A stretch of DNA of 64,000 nt from Streptomyces halobius (GTDB taxonomy: Bacteria; Actinomycetota; Actinomycetes; Streptomycetales; Streptomycetaceae). Below the pieces are notes generated by a model that saw only the letters and a list, made by a program, of their open reading frames with translations, did no database searches and was not told where the DNA came from. The number at the start of each line of letters is the position of its first letter. Within the stretch, counting starts at the first letter, position 1. Below, piece after piece: positions 17,129-24,965 of this stretch. The stretch is taken from positions 4,650,001 to 4,714,000 of the forward strand of contig NZ_CP086322.1 of NCBI RefSeq assembly GCF_023277745.1, written 5' to 3'. Both the position numbers and the translations under genes were made by a program.

Positions 17129-19330
17129 ATGGCTAAGAAGCGCGACGGCGGGGGTCTGACCAGGACCCAGCAGGCCGCGAAGTTCCTCGGTGTCAGCGTC
17201 CTGGCGGGAGCCGTGCTGGCCGGCCTCGCGCTTCCGGCCGCCGGGGCGCTCGGCCTCGCGGCCAAGGGCTCCGTCGAGGGCTTCGACGACCTCCCGGCGA
17301 ACCTCAAGACGCCGCCGCTCAGCCAGCGGACCACGATTCTGGACGCCAACGGCGGTGAGATCGCCAAGGTCTACTCCCGCGACCGTACGGTCGTCGGCCT
17401 CAAGGACATGTCGCCCTACATCCAGAAGGCGATCGTCGCGATCGAGGACGCCCGCTTCTACCAGCACGGCGCTGTCGACATGAAGGGCATCCTGCGCGCG
17501 CTCAACAAGAACGCCCGCTCCGGCGGCGTCTCCGAGGGCGCCTCGACGCTGACCCAGCAGTATGTGAAGAACGTCTTCGTCGAGGAGGCCGGCAACGACG
17601 CGGACAAGGTCGCGCAGGCCACACAGCAGACGATCGGCCGCAAGGTCAGGGAGCTCAAGTACGCGATCCAGGTGGAGGAGGAGCTCGGCAAGCGAAAGAT
17701 CTTGCAGAACTACCTCAACATCACTTTCTTCGGACAGCAGGCGTACGGTATCGAGGCCGCGTCCCAGCGCTACTTCAGCAAGCACGCCAAGGACCTGAAG
17801 CTGGAGGAGGCGGCCCTGCTGGCCGGCCTCGTGCAGTCGCCGAGCCGCTACGACCCGGTCAACGCCCCGGAGGAGGCCACCCGGCGCCGTAACACCGTCC
17901 TGCAGCGGATGGCCGATCTGAAGGACATCACCCAGGCGCAGGCCGACGCCGCCGCGAAGAAGCCGATCCAGCTGTCCTACAGCCGCCCCAAGAACGGCTG
18001 CATCACCGCCGTCGACGGCGCGGGCTTCTTCTGTGACTACATCCGCAAGGTGTTTCTCAGCGACAAAGCGTTCGGCAAGACGCGGAAGGCCCGCGTCAAG
18101 CGCTGGAACCAGGGCGGCATGACCATCCGCACCACCCTCGACCCGCAGACCCAGAAGTCGATCCAGACGTCGATGAGCAAGCACGTCTACGAGGACGACC
18201 CGGTCGCCGCCGCGGGCGCCATCGTCGAGCCGGGAACCGGCCGGATCCTCGGCATGGGCCAGTCGCGCCCGTACGGCTTCGGCAAGACCGAGACCACGAT
18301 GAACCTCTCCGTGGAGAGGAACATGGGCGGCGGCGCCGGCTACCAGACGGGGTCGACCTTCAAGCCGGTGGTCGCGGCGGCCGCGCTGGAGCAGGGCACC
18401 AGCCCGTATCAGAAGTACTCCTCGCCCTACCGGATGCGCTATCCGAGCCCGGTGCAGACCTGCAACGGCGAGTGGACGGGCAAGGGATCCGCTCAAAACG
18501 AGAACAAGACGGAGGTCGGCCCGTACGGCATGAAGGAGGCGACCGCGAAGTCGGTCAACACCTACTTCGTGCAGCTGATCAGCGAAATCGGCATCTGCCC
18601 CGCGGTCAAGATGGCGCAGAGCATGGGCATCGAGCGCGCGGACGGCAAGAAGCTCAGACAAGTGCCCTCGATGGCGCTCGGCGGGCAGGAGATGTCGCCG
18701 CTGACGATGGCCGCCGGGTACGCCACGTTCGCCAACGGCGGCCGGTACTGCAGCCCCGTCGCCATCGAGTCGATCACCGACGCGCGGGGCCGGGCGATGA
18801 AGGTTCCGCAGTCCAGCTGCCGCACCGCGATGTCCAAGCAGACCGCGGACACGATCAACACCCTGCTCAAGGGCGTCGTCGAGGACGGCACCGGCAAGCA
18901 GGCCGGCCTCCAGGGCCGGGACAGCGCGGGCAAGACCGGCACCACCGACAGCCGCTACGCCGCCTGGTTCGTGGGCTACACCCCGAACGCGTCCGGCGCG
19001 GTCTGGGTCGGCGACCCGCAGCACACCACCAAGATGTACAACATCACCATCGGCGGCGTCCTGCACGAGAAGGTCTACGGTGCCGACACCCCGGGCCCCA
19101 TCTGGCGCGATGCGATGACGGGCGCCCTGGCCGGCAAGCCCGCGCCGGCGCTGCCCACCATCCCGATCAACGACCCCGGCACGGATCAGGGGGACGACGG
19201 CAAGGGGCACGGTGACGGCAAGGGGCAGGGCAGGGACAAGCCCGGCCGGGGCGGCCATGACAAGCCGGGCCACGGATGGCACGTCCCGGGCTTCCCGGAC
19301 ATTTTGGGCGGCGGTAGCGGCGGCTGGTAG
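17129..19330 (+). CDS. Class A penicillin-binding protein (GT51 transglycosylase / transpeptidase)
   Basis: 733-aa bifunctional cell-wall enzyme. There is a short cytoplasmic N-terminus, one membrane anchor at about residues 20-45, and a GT51 domain with catalytic Glu in VAIEDARFYQHG and QYVKN further on. The transpeptidase domain has serine SxxK in GSTFKPV, SVN in KSVNTYFV and KTG in AGKTGTTD. It has no PASTA domains. The C-terminus is a Gly/Asp/Lys/His-rich extension of about 50 residues with GHGDGKGQGRDKPG repeats. It is the equivalent of mycobacterial PonA2 by position. Its neighbour wblA is divergent. Confidence 0.94.
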   Translation: MAKKRDGGGLTRTQQAAKFLGVSVLAGAVLAGLALPAAGALGLAAKGSVEGFDDLPANLKTPPLSQRTTILDANGGEIAKVYSRDRTVVGLKDMSPYIQKAIVAIEDARFYQHGAVDMKGILRALNKNARSGGVSEGASTLTQQYVKNVFVEEAGNDADKVAQATQQTIGRKVRELKYAIQVEEELGKRKILQNYLNITFFGQQAYGIEAASQRYFSKHAKDLKLEEAALLAGLVQSPSRYDPVNAPEEATRRRNTVLQRMADLKDITQAQADAAAKKPIQLSYSRPKNGCITAVDGAGFFCDYIRKVFLSDKAFGKTRKARVKRWNQGGMTIRTTLDPQTQKSIQTSMSKHVYEDDPVAAAGAIVEPGTGRILGMGQSRPYGFGKTETTMNLSVERNMGGGAGYQTGSTFKPVVAAAALEQGTSPYQKYSSPYRMRYPSPVQTCNGEWTGKGSAQNENKTEVGPYGMKEATAKSVNTYFVQLISEIGICPAVKMAQSMGIERADGKKLRQVPSMALGGQEMSPLTMAAGYATFANGGRYCSPVAIESITDARGRAMKVPQSSCRTAMSKQTADTINTLLKGVVEDGTGKQAGLQGRDSAGKTGTTDSRYAAWFVGYTPNASGAVWVGDPQHTTKMYNITIGGVLHEKVYGADTPGPIWRDAMTGALAGKPAPALPTIPINDPGTDQGDDGKGHGDGKGQGRDKPGRGGHDKPGHGWHVPGFPDILGGGSGGW

Positions 19331-19383
19331 CCGGACCGAGGCCGACGACGGTAATACGGACACCGTCCCTGGCGATGACGAGA

Positions 19384-19422
19384 CGGAGAAGGGGCGCCCC
19401 CGATGGGGACGCCCCTTCTCCG
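19384..19422 (+). terminator. Terminator after the PBP gene
   Basis: 13-bp perfect stem (19384-19396 against 19410-19422) with a second inner CCCC/GGGG pairing, 54 nt after the PBP stop. Confidence 0.85.
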
Positions 19423-19782
19423 TGCAGGGAGCTTCTCGTGCAGGGAGCTTCTCCGGACGCGCAGCCTCTCCGTGCACCGAGCGCCTCCGTCCGCCGAGCG
19501 TCTCCGTACGGAGGGCACGAGCGGTACGCGGTACGGCACCCGAGGCACCACGGAGGTAAGCGCGGCACGAGAGGCAGGTACGCGCAGCACGAGAGGTACG
19601 AGAGCCACCCACTCGCGGCACGAGAGGCACGTGACTCACGGCACGAGAGACCCTACGCGCAGCACGAGAGGTGCGAGCACCGGACGCACCACGAGCACCG
19701 GACGCACCACGAGCACCGGACGCACCACGACTCCCCAACGGCATCCGGCCGGCCGGCGCATCGGCTCGCCGGCCGCCGCTCC
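19423..19782. repeat. Repeat-rich intergenic region with three 18-bp tandem units
   Basis: Begins with direct repeats of GTGCAGGGAGCTTCTC and continues with degenerate GCACGAGAGG-type repeats. It ends in three perfect copies of an 18-bp unit GAGCACCGGACGCACCAC (19675-19692, 19693-19710, 19711-19728). No gene is supported. The units abut each other without spacers, so this is not a CRISPR array. Confidence 0.75.
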
Positions 19783-20250
19783 TCAGCCTCCGGACAGCAG
19801 CTTCTTCACCGCCGCGGCCACCCGGCCGCCCTCGGCCCGGCCCGCCACCTTCGGGTTCACGATCTTCATGACGGCGCCCATCGCGCGCGGCCCCTCGGCG
19901 CCGGCGCTCTTGGCCTCCGCCACGGCCGCCGCCACCAGGCTCTCCAGCTCCTCGTCGGTCAGCTGCTTGGGCAGATAGTCGGCGAGCACCTCGCCCTCGG
20001 CACGCTCACGCTCCGCCGCATCGGCCCGGCCGCCCTTCTCGAACGCCTCCGCGGCCTCCCGGCGCTTCTTCGCCTCCCGCGCGATGATCTTCTCGACCTC
20101 ACCGTCGGACAGCTCGCGCGCCTCGGTGCCCGCGACCTCCTCCTTGTGGATCGCGGTCAGCGTGAGGCGGAGGGTGGCGGAACGCAGCTCGTCGCGCGCC
20201 TTGATCGCGGTGGTGAGGTCGTCCTGCAACGTGGTCTTGAGCGTGGTCAT
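19783..20250 (-). CDS. GatB/YqeY domain protein
   Basis: 155-aa YqeY-type protein related to the tail domain of the tRNA amidotransferase subunit GatB. It shows the ELRSATLRLTLTAIHKEEV, YLPKQLTDEEL and MGAVMKIVNPKVAGRAEGG blocks. The domain is thought to bind tRNA; the role of stand-alone YqeY is unknown. ATG 20250 (MTTLKTTLQDDL) is the family start. The gene is divergent from the metallophosphoesterase, as in other actinobacteria. Confidence 0.9.
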   Translation of the reverse strand: MTTLKTTLQDDLTTAIKARDELRSATLRLTLTAIHKEEVAGTEARELSDGEVEKIIAREAKKRREAAEAFEKGGRADAAERERAEGEVLADYLPKQLTDEELESLVAAAVAEAKSAGAEGPRAMGAVMKIVNPKVAGRAEGGRVAAAVKKLLSGG

Positions 20251-20405
20251 GCCGTTGAGTATGCCCCCACCCACCGACAATCGCCGCGCCATTTCCCCGC
20301 GCCTCCGGCGTCCCGGAGCACCAGACGCCCCGTAGGCCGACGGGTACGACGCCACGCCGCCCCCTCCCCGGATCCCCGAACGGCCCGCCCCGCGACTCTG
20401 CGACG

Positions 20406-21347
20406 ATGGGGAGCATGCGCGCGCGATATGGAGTCCCCCTGTCCCTGACCGCAGTCGGCGCGGCCGGCCTGGCCTACGCCGCCGGCTTCGAAGTCCGCTC
20501 CTTCCGCCTCCGACGCGTCACCGTGCCCGTACTGCCGCGCGGTATGCGGCCGTTGCGCGTCCTGCAAGTCTCCGACATCCACATGGTCCGCGGCCAGCGC
20601 AAGAAACAGCGCTGGCTCCAGTCGCTCGCCGGCCTGCGCCCCGACTTCGTCATCAACACGGGCGACAACCTCTCCGACCCCGAGGCCGTCCCCGACGCGC
20701 TGGACGCGCTCGGCCCGCTGATGGAGTTCCCCGGCGCATACGTCTTCGGCTCCAACGACTACTACGGCCCCAAGCTGCGCAACCCGGCCCGCTACCTGAT
20801 CGAGCGTACCCAGGGCCGGCACGGCCTCAACGGCAACGCACCCGCCGTCGGCGTCGTCCACAACCCGTGGGAAGAACTGCGCGACGCCTTCGACACGGCC
20901 GGCTGGGTCGGCCTGTCCAACACCCGCGGCCGCCTCAAGCTGGAGGGCGTCGAGATCGCCCTGACCGGCCTGGACGACCCGCACATCAAGCGCGACCGCT
21001 ACGCCGAGGTGGCCGGCGGCCCGGAATCCGGCGCCGATCTCTCCCTTGCCGTCGTGCACGCCCCCTACCTGCGCTCCCTGGACGCCTTCACCACCGACGG
21101 CTACCCGCTGATCCTGGCCGGCCACACCCACGGCGGCCAGCTCTGCATCCCCTTCTACGGCGCCCTGGTCACCAACTGCGACATCGACACCCAGCGCGTC
21201 AAGGGCCTCTCCACCCACACCGCCGCCGGCAACACCTCCTTCCTCCACGTCTCCGCCGGCTGCGGCACCAACCGCTACACCCCGGTCCGCTTCGCCTGCC
21301 CCCCGGAGGCCACCCTGCTCACCCTCACGCCCCGAGACCACACCTGA
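20406..21347 (+). CDS. Membrane-anchored metallophosphoesterase
   Basis: 313 aa. One N-terminal hydrophobic segment (about residues 8-28) anchors it, followed by a calcineurin-like fold: DIH, GDN, GSNDYYG and AGHTHGGQ metal-binding motifs in order. This is the YkuE/UDP-2,3-diacylglucosamine hydrolase-like superfamily; the physiological substrate is unknown. ATG 20406 lacks a clear ribosome site and ATG 20415 is equally possible. A long terminator and tRNA-Pro follow. Confidence 0.9.
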   Translation: MGSMRARYGVPLSLTAVGAAGLAYAAGFEVRSFRLRRVTVPVLPRGMRPLRVLQVSDIHMVRGQRKKQRWLQSLAGLRPDFVINTGDNLSDPEAVPDALDALGPLMEFPGAYVFGSNDYYGPKLRNPARYLIERTQGRHGLNGNAPAVGVVHNPWEELRDAFDTAGWVGLSNTRGRLKLEGVEIALTGLDDPHIKRDRYAEVAGGPESGADLSLAVVHAPYLRSLDAFTTDGYPLILAGHTHGGQLCIPFYGALVTNCDIDTQRVKGLSTHTAAGNTSFLHVSAGCGTNRYTPVRFACPPEATLLTLTPRDHT

Positions 21348-21368
21348 CCCCGCCCGCCGAGCCGACGG

Positions 21369-21420
21369 AGCGGGGCCGACCTGGGTGACCGCAGTGGTGA
21401 TCACCCAGGTCAGCCCCGCT
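21369..21420 (+). terminator. Long hairpin terminator
   Basis: 20-nt arms (21369-21388 and 21401-21420) pair with a single mismatch and are followed by TTTCCC. It closes the metallophosphoesterase transcription unit before the tRNA. Confidence 0.87.
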
Positions 21421-21486
21421 TTCCCGCTCCACAACAACCGGATTTCGCCTACGGGGATCAGTCCGCTAAAGTAGAGCTCGTTGCTT

Positions 21487-21560
21487 CGGGGTGTAGCGCA
21501 GCTTGGCAGCGCGCTTCGTTCGGGACGAAGAGGTCGTGGGTTCAAATCCCGCCACCCCGA
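21487..21560 (+). tRNA. tRNA-Pro (CGG)
   Basis: 74-nt cloverleaf. The acceptor stem CGGGGTG pairs with CACCCCG and the discriminator base is A. The anticodon stem CTTCG/CGAAG encloses loop TTCGGGA with anticodon CGG, and the T-loop is GTTCAAATC. The 3' CCA is not encoded. It lies immediately left of the accessory island. Confidence 0.96.
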
Positions 21561-21576
21561 CTGAAGGAACAACAGG

Positions 21577-21613
21577 TCAGGGGCCTGGTCCGCATCGCGG
21601 GTCGGGCCCCTGA
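21577..21613 (+). terminator. Terminator after tRNA-Pro
   Basis: TCAGGGGCC (21577-21585) pairs with GGCCCCTGA (21605-21613), and the stem extends inward through G-C and G-T pairs to a short loop. It starts 17 nt after the tRNA. Confidence 0.8.
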
Positions 21614-22192
21614 TTCGTTCCCAGGGCCGTTTGGAAGCCGATCTCGGACGTCGGACCCCGGATCGGTTCCCGTTCTGCCCGCTCCTGACCTGCCCGCAGG
21701 ACTACTGCCGAGCGCTGCTCAGCAAGGTCCGGCCATGGAACTCCGCATCAGCTTGAATGCGTGCGGACTGCCGCACAGCGGAGTCCTATTCGATGAGAGT
21801 TACCCCATATCGGCGAACCAATAAAACGGTGGGATTCAGAGTGGGCGGCCGCCCAGAGATCATCCGGCTGTCACTGCGACGCTATCGTCGCCGTGGGCTG
21901 TCGTCGCAAAGGGATGGCCGGCAACCCGGGCTCCGGTGATCAGCTCGTGGGGTCCCTGGTCCGCAATCGGCGGGGCTCTCGTTCTGTACCCGGTGAGCGA
22001 GGACGAGTCCCACCTGCCTGCCGACGGGGGGATCGATCTCGCCATGTGGTCATGACGTTCGCTCTGGTCGCGCCCACCCTCGCGGACGACGAGACAAGGG
22101 CTTACCCCCGCGCTTCCGCACCAGGAACTCCACTCGGCGTGCTCCAGCCCTCGTGGACCGAAAACGACATCGGGAAATAGGACACTGGGACC
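21614..22192. other. Left border of the accessory island, 579 bp without a clear gene
   Basis: Lower in GC than the flanking core in places (about 21780-21840 has several A/T runs). Short frames exist but lack ribosome sites and recognisable products. It presumably carries the promoter of the vsr operon. No integrase or copy of the tRNA 3' end was noticed. Confidence 0.5.
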
Positions 22193-22648
22193 ATGCATGC
22201 TGCACTCCCCTCCAGCCCTGACGTCTCCGCGCGGATGAGCCGGCAGACCAACCGGGACACCAGTGCCGAACGTGCGGTGCGGCAGCTTCTTCATGCCTCC
22301 GGATACCGCTACCGAATCCACTATCCGGTGCCGGGCATGCGCAGACGGAAGATCGACATTGCGTTCACGCGCGCCAAGTTGGCCGTCCTCATCGACGGCT
22401 GCTTCTGGCACGGTTGCCCTGAACACGCCACCAGCCCCAAGGCGAACGCGGAATGGTGGCGACAGAAGCTCGATCGCAACATCGAACGGGACCAGGAGAC
22501 GAACGCACAGCTGCTGTCCGAGGGCTGGACGGTCCTGCGCTTCTGGGAACACGAGTCACCGGACGCCGTTATGCGTCAGGTGGCCGCGGCTGTCGAGCGG
22601 GAGAAGGCAAGCAGGCGGAAACGACCCACGAAGGGCGGGGGCCGATGA
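22193..22648 (+). CDS. vsr: Very short patch repair (Vsr) endonuclease
   Basis: 151-aa nickase of the PD-(D/E)xK fold. Canonical Vsr cuts 5' of the T in T:G mismatches that arise when 5-methylcytosine deaminates. RSAR-type N-terminal basic motifs appear here as RQTNRDTSAE. KIDIAF carries the catalytic Asp, DGCFWHGCP the His and zinc Cys, and RFWEHE the later acid. It is the first gene of a three-gene operon and overlaps the first methyltransferase by ATGA. Vsr next to C5 methyltransferases is the expected pairing, and it also recurs in GHL-ATPase-associated restriction-like islands. Confidence 0.93.
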   Translation: MHAALPSSPDVSARMSRQTNRDTSAERAVRQLLHASGYRYRIHYPVPGMRRRKIDIAFTRAKLAVLIDGCFWHGCPEHATSPKANAEWWRQKLDRNIERDQETNAQLLSEGWTVLRFWEHESPDAVMRQVAAAVEREKASRRKRPTKGGGR

Positions 22649-23652
22649 GCGAACTACGATTCGTCGACGTGTGCGCAGGGGCTGGTGGATTGGACTTGGG
22701 GCTGGAACACGCCGGCTTCGAACCCGTACTGCTCCTGGACAAGAAGCCTGTGGCTTGCGACACACTGCGCAGGAACCGTCCGACGTGGCACGTTCTGCAA
22801 GCGGACCTGCTGGACTTCGCCCCTTCGCGGCACCGGGAGATCTATGACATCGATCTGCTGTCGGCCGGACTGCCCCGCGTGAAGTCCAGCGCGACCGTCG
22901 CCCGGACCGAGAGCGAGGGCGAACTGCGCTTGCTGGAGGCGACCGTCTACCTGGCGCATGCCGTCCGGCCCCGAGCTCTGGTCATCGAGAACGTACCGGG
23001 ACTGGTGGGCGCGCCCGACTTCGAACCGATACGCGACCTCATCCACAAAGAGCTGAATCATCTCGGCTACCGGTTCCGGTGGTTCCTCCTGAACGCAGCC
23101 GACTTCGGGGTACCGCAGGACCGGAGGCAAGGGCTGCTCGTGGCGCTCAAGAAGCAGCACTTCGACGCGTTCCGTCCACCGGAGCCGACGGTTCGCAAGC
23201 ATCTGCCCGTGGGCCGAGCCCTGCGCCGCTCGATGGCCATGGGCGGTTGGCGGGACGCCGACCGATGGGCAGCCCAGGCGCTCAGCGTGGCACCGACCTT
23301 GGTGGGCGGGTCGGACAGGCGAGGAGGCGCGGATCTCGGACCGGCAGGGACGAAAAAGGCCTGGGCCCGGATGGGCGTCGATGGAGGCACCGTGGCCGAC
23401 AACGTTCCCGGCCCGGACTTCGCCTGGGCGCCGGAGACGGGACGGCACGGGATGGTCAGGATCACGACGGACCAGGCCGCGCTCCTGCAGGGCTTCCCGT
23501 CCGATTGGGGATTCGCCGGGAAGAAGACGGCCCGCTATCGCCAGATCGGGCATGCCTCCCCACCGCCGGTGGCCAGGGCGCTCGGGCTGGCGATCCGAGC
23601 CGCACTGACGGCGCCAGCACCCCCCGTCGCCGGCTACACTTCAATCCCATGA
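22645..23652 (+). CDS. C5-cytosine methyltransferase homologue lacking the catalytic cysteine
   Basis: 335 aa, clearly Dcm-like: motif I FVDVCAGAGGLDLGL at residues 6-20, ENVPGLV (motif VI) near 114, FGVPQDRRQ (motif VIII) near 153 and LLQGFPSDW in the C-terminal part. Motif IV, which should contain the nucleophile as PCQ, reads AGLPRVKSSATV at about residue 73, so the Pro-Cys is replaced by Pro-Arg. Motif X is also altered (IGHASPPPVARALG instead of GNAVPP). It is probably a non-catalytic or regulatory partner of the next gene, or a member of a divergent subfamily. ATGA overlaps on both sides tie it to Vsr and to the intact methyltransferase. Confidence 0.88.
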   Translation: MSELRFVDVCAGAGGLDLGLEHAGFEPVLLLDKKPVACDTLRRNRPTWHVLQADLLDFAPSRHREIYDIDLLSAGLPRVKSSATVARTESEGELRLLEATVYLAHAVRPRALVIENVPGLVGAPDFEPIRDLIHKELNHLGYRFRWFLLNAADFGVPQDRRQGLLVALKKQHFDAFRPPEPTVRKHLPVGRALRRSMAMGGWRDADRWAAQALSVAPTLVGGSDRRGGADLGPAGTKKAWARMGVDGGTVADNVPGPDFAWAPETGRHGMVRITTDQAALLQGFPSDWGFAGKKTARYRQIGHASPPPVARALGLAIRAALTAPAPPVAGYTSIP

Positions 23653-24965
23653 ACAGCCCGGGATCACAGGTTCACCATCTCGACGGAATCCGGATCTTGG
23701 ACCTCTTCGCAGGTCCTGGTGGACTCGACGTGGCCGCGCATTTCCTGGGCTTCAAGAGCATCGGGATCGAGTGGGACCGCAACGCGTGCGAGACACGCTA
23801 CGCGGCGGGACTGCCGACGATTCACGCCGATGTGAGCGTCATGCGCGAGAGTCGCTTCGACGAGATCCCGAAATCGGTCGACGTCCTGGCCGGGGGGCCA
23901 CCCTGTCAATCCTTCTCCGTCGCGGGAAACGGCGCGGGACGTCGAGCACTGGACACAGTGAAGAAGTTCATCCACCGCCTTGTGGACGGGGATGACGAAG
24001 CGAAGATCGACGAGGATCTGCACGCCCTCGGCGACTCGCGCACCGCCTTGGTCCTGGAGCCCCTTCGCTGGCTCCTCAAAGCGATCGAAACAGAGGGGCG
24101 TGACCCGTACAGGGCGATCGTTCTGGAGCAGGTGCCTGCGGCCCTGCCCCTCTGGGAGGTCTACGCGAAACTTCTGCGCGGCGGAGAAGGAAGGCTGAAG
24201 GGCGTCAAGTACGAAGCGGAATGCTGGGAGTTGAAGACCGAGCAGTTCGGGGTGCCGCAGACTCGCACCCGTGCCGTACTCGTCGCCCGGCGCCCGGGGC
24301 GTGGGGCCATCGAACCGCTCGAAGCGACTCATCTTCCCTTCGACCTGCATCGGGGGAAACGCAATGCCGCTCAGGCGGATATGCTCCCGACCGACTCTGC
24401 GATTCCCGGGGCCAAGCAGCGCTGGCTCTCCATGGCGGAGGCCCTCGACGCGGCGAGCAAGCTGAAGAGCTCGCCCGTGGACATGTCCCGGCTCCGGACG
24501 GAGGGCAAGATGAAGTTCTTCGTCGTCTCGAACTACGGCTCCGGGGGCGACCCGAAGAACCGAGGCCGGCGCCTGTCGTCCGAGCCCGCCTTCACGGTCA
24601 CCGGGAAGATTTCCCGGAACAAGGTGTACAAGAGCAGCGCGGAGTACGAGGCTGAGAAGCCCGACCGCTTCACCATCCCTGAGTCCGGGGTGCTCCAAAC
24701 CTTCCCGCACAACTTCCCCTGGTCGGGAAACGACCAGGCGCAGCAGGTGGGCAATGCGGTACCACCCCGGCTCGGCATGCACGTACTCAGCAGGGCACTG
24801 CGCGGGAACACCCCCTCGGACGACGAGTTGGCGGCCGCGACCACTTGGCCGACTGTGCCCCGGACCACCACGGACGAGCTGCGCATCATCGGGTGCGGCG
24901 ATCAGAGCCGATGCCCTCCGCACTCGCACAGAGTCCCTCGCCCTCGTCGGAAGCCCGCCCCCTGA
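23649..24965 (+). CDS. DNA (cytosine-5-)-methyltransferase
   Basis: 438-aa enzyme transferring methyl from SAM to C5 of cytosine. Motif I LDLFAGPGGLD is at residues 16-26. Motif IV GGPPCQSFSVAGN has the catalytic Cys near residue 84. The motif VI equivalent is EQVPAALP, motif VIII GVPQTRTRAVLVA, motif X QQVGNAVPPRLG. The segment between VIII and IX is the target-recognition region. It starts in the previous gene's stop (ATGA). Its last 80 bp overlap the 3' end of the convergent gene at 24886. Its likely role is host DNA marking for the adjacent helicase/ATPase system, as DrmMII does in class 2 DISARM. Confidence 0.92.
   Translation: MNSPGSQVHHLDGIRILDLFAGPGGLDVAAHFLGFKSIGIEWDRNACETRYAAGLPTIHADVSVMRESRFDEIPKSVDVLAGGPPCQSFSVAGNGAGRRALDTVKKFIHRLVDGDDEAKIDEDLHALGDSRTALVLEPLRWLLKAIETEGRDPYRAIVLEQVPAALPLWEVYAKLLRGGEGRLKGVKYEAECWELKTEQFGVPQTRTRAVLVARRPGRGAIEPLEATHLPFDLHRGKRNAAQADMLPTDSAIPGAKQRWLSMAEALDAASKLKSSPVDMSRLRTEGKMKFFVVSNYGSGGDPKNRGRRLSSEPAFTVTGKISRNKVYKSSAEYEAEKPDRFTIPESGVLQTFPHNFPWSGNDQAQQVGNAVPPRLGMHVLSRALRGNTPSDDELAAATTWPTVPRTTTDELRIIGCGDQSRCPPHSHRVPRPRRKPAP

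Noticed and set aside
19675..19728. Possible CRISPR array
   Set aside because: The 18-bp copies abut with no unique spacers, and no Cas genes occur in the window.
16823..19744. Minus-strand open frame of about 970 codons opposite the PBP gene
   Set aside because: Antisense shadow of the PBP gene; no domains or ribosome site.
21757..21939. 60-codon plus-strand frame at the island's left border
   Set aside because: No ribosome site and no homologous pattern; codon use is unlike neighbouring genes.
22645..23652. First methyltransferase homologue as a pseudogene
   Set aside because: The frame is full length, coupled by overlaps on both sides, and other motifs are intact, so loss of the PC motif alone does not prove decay.
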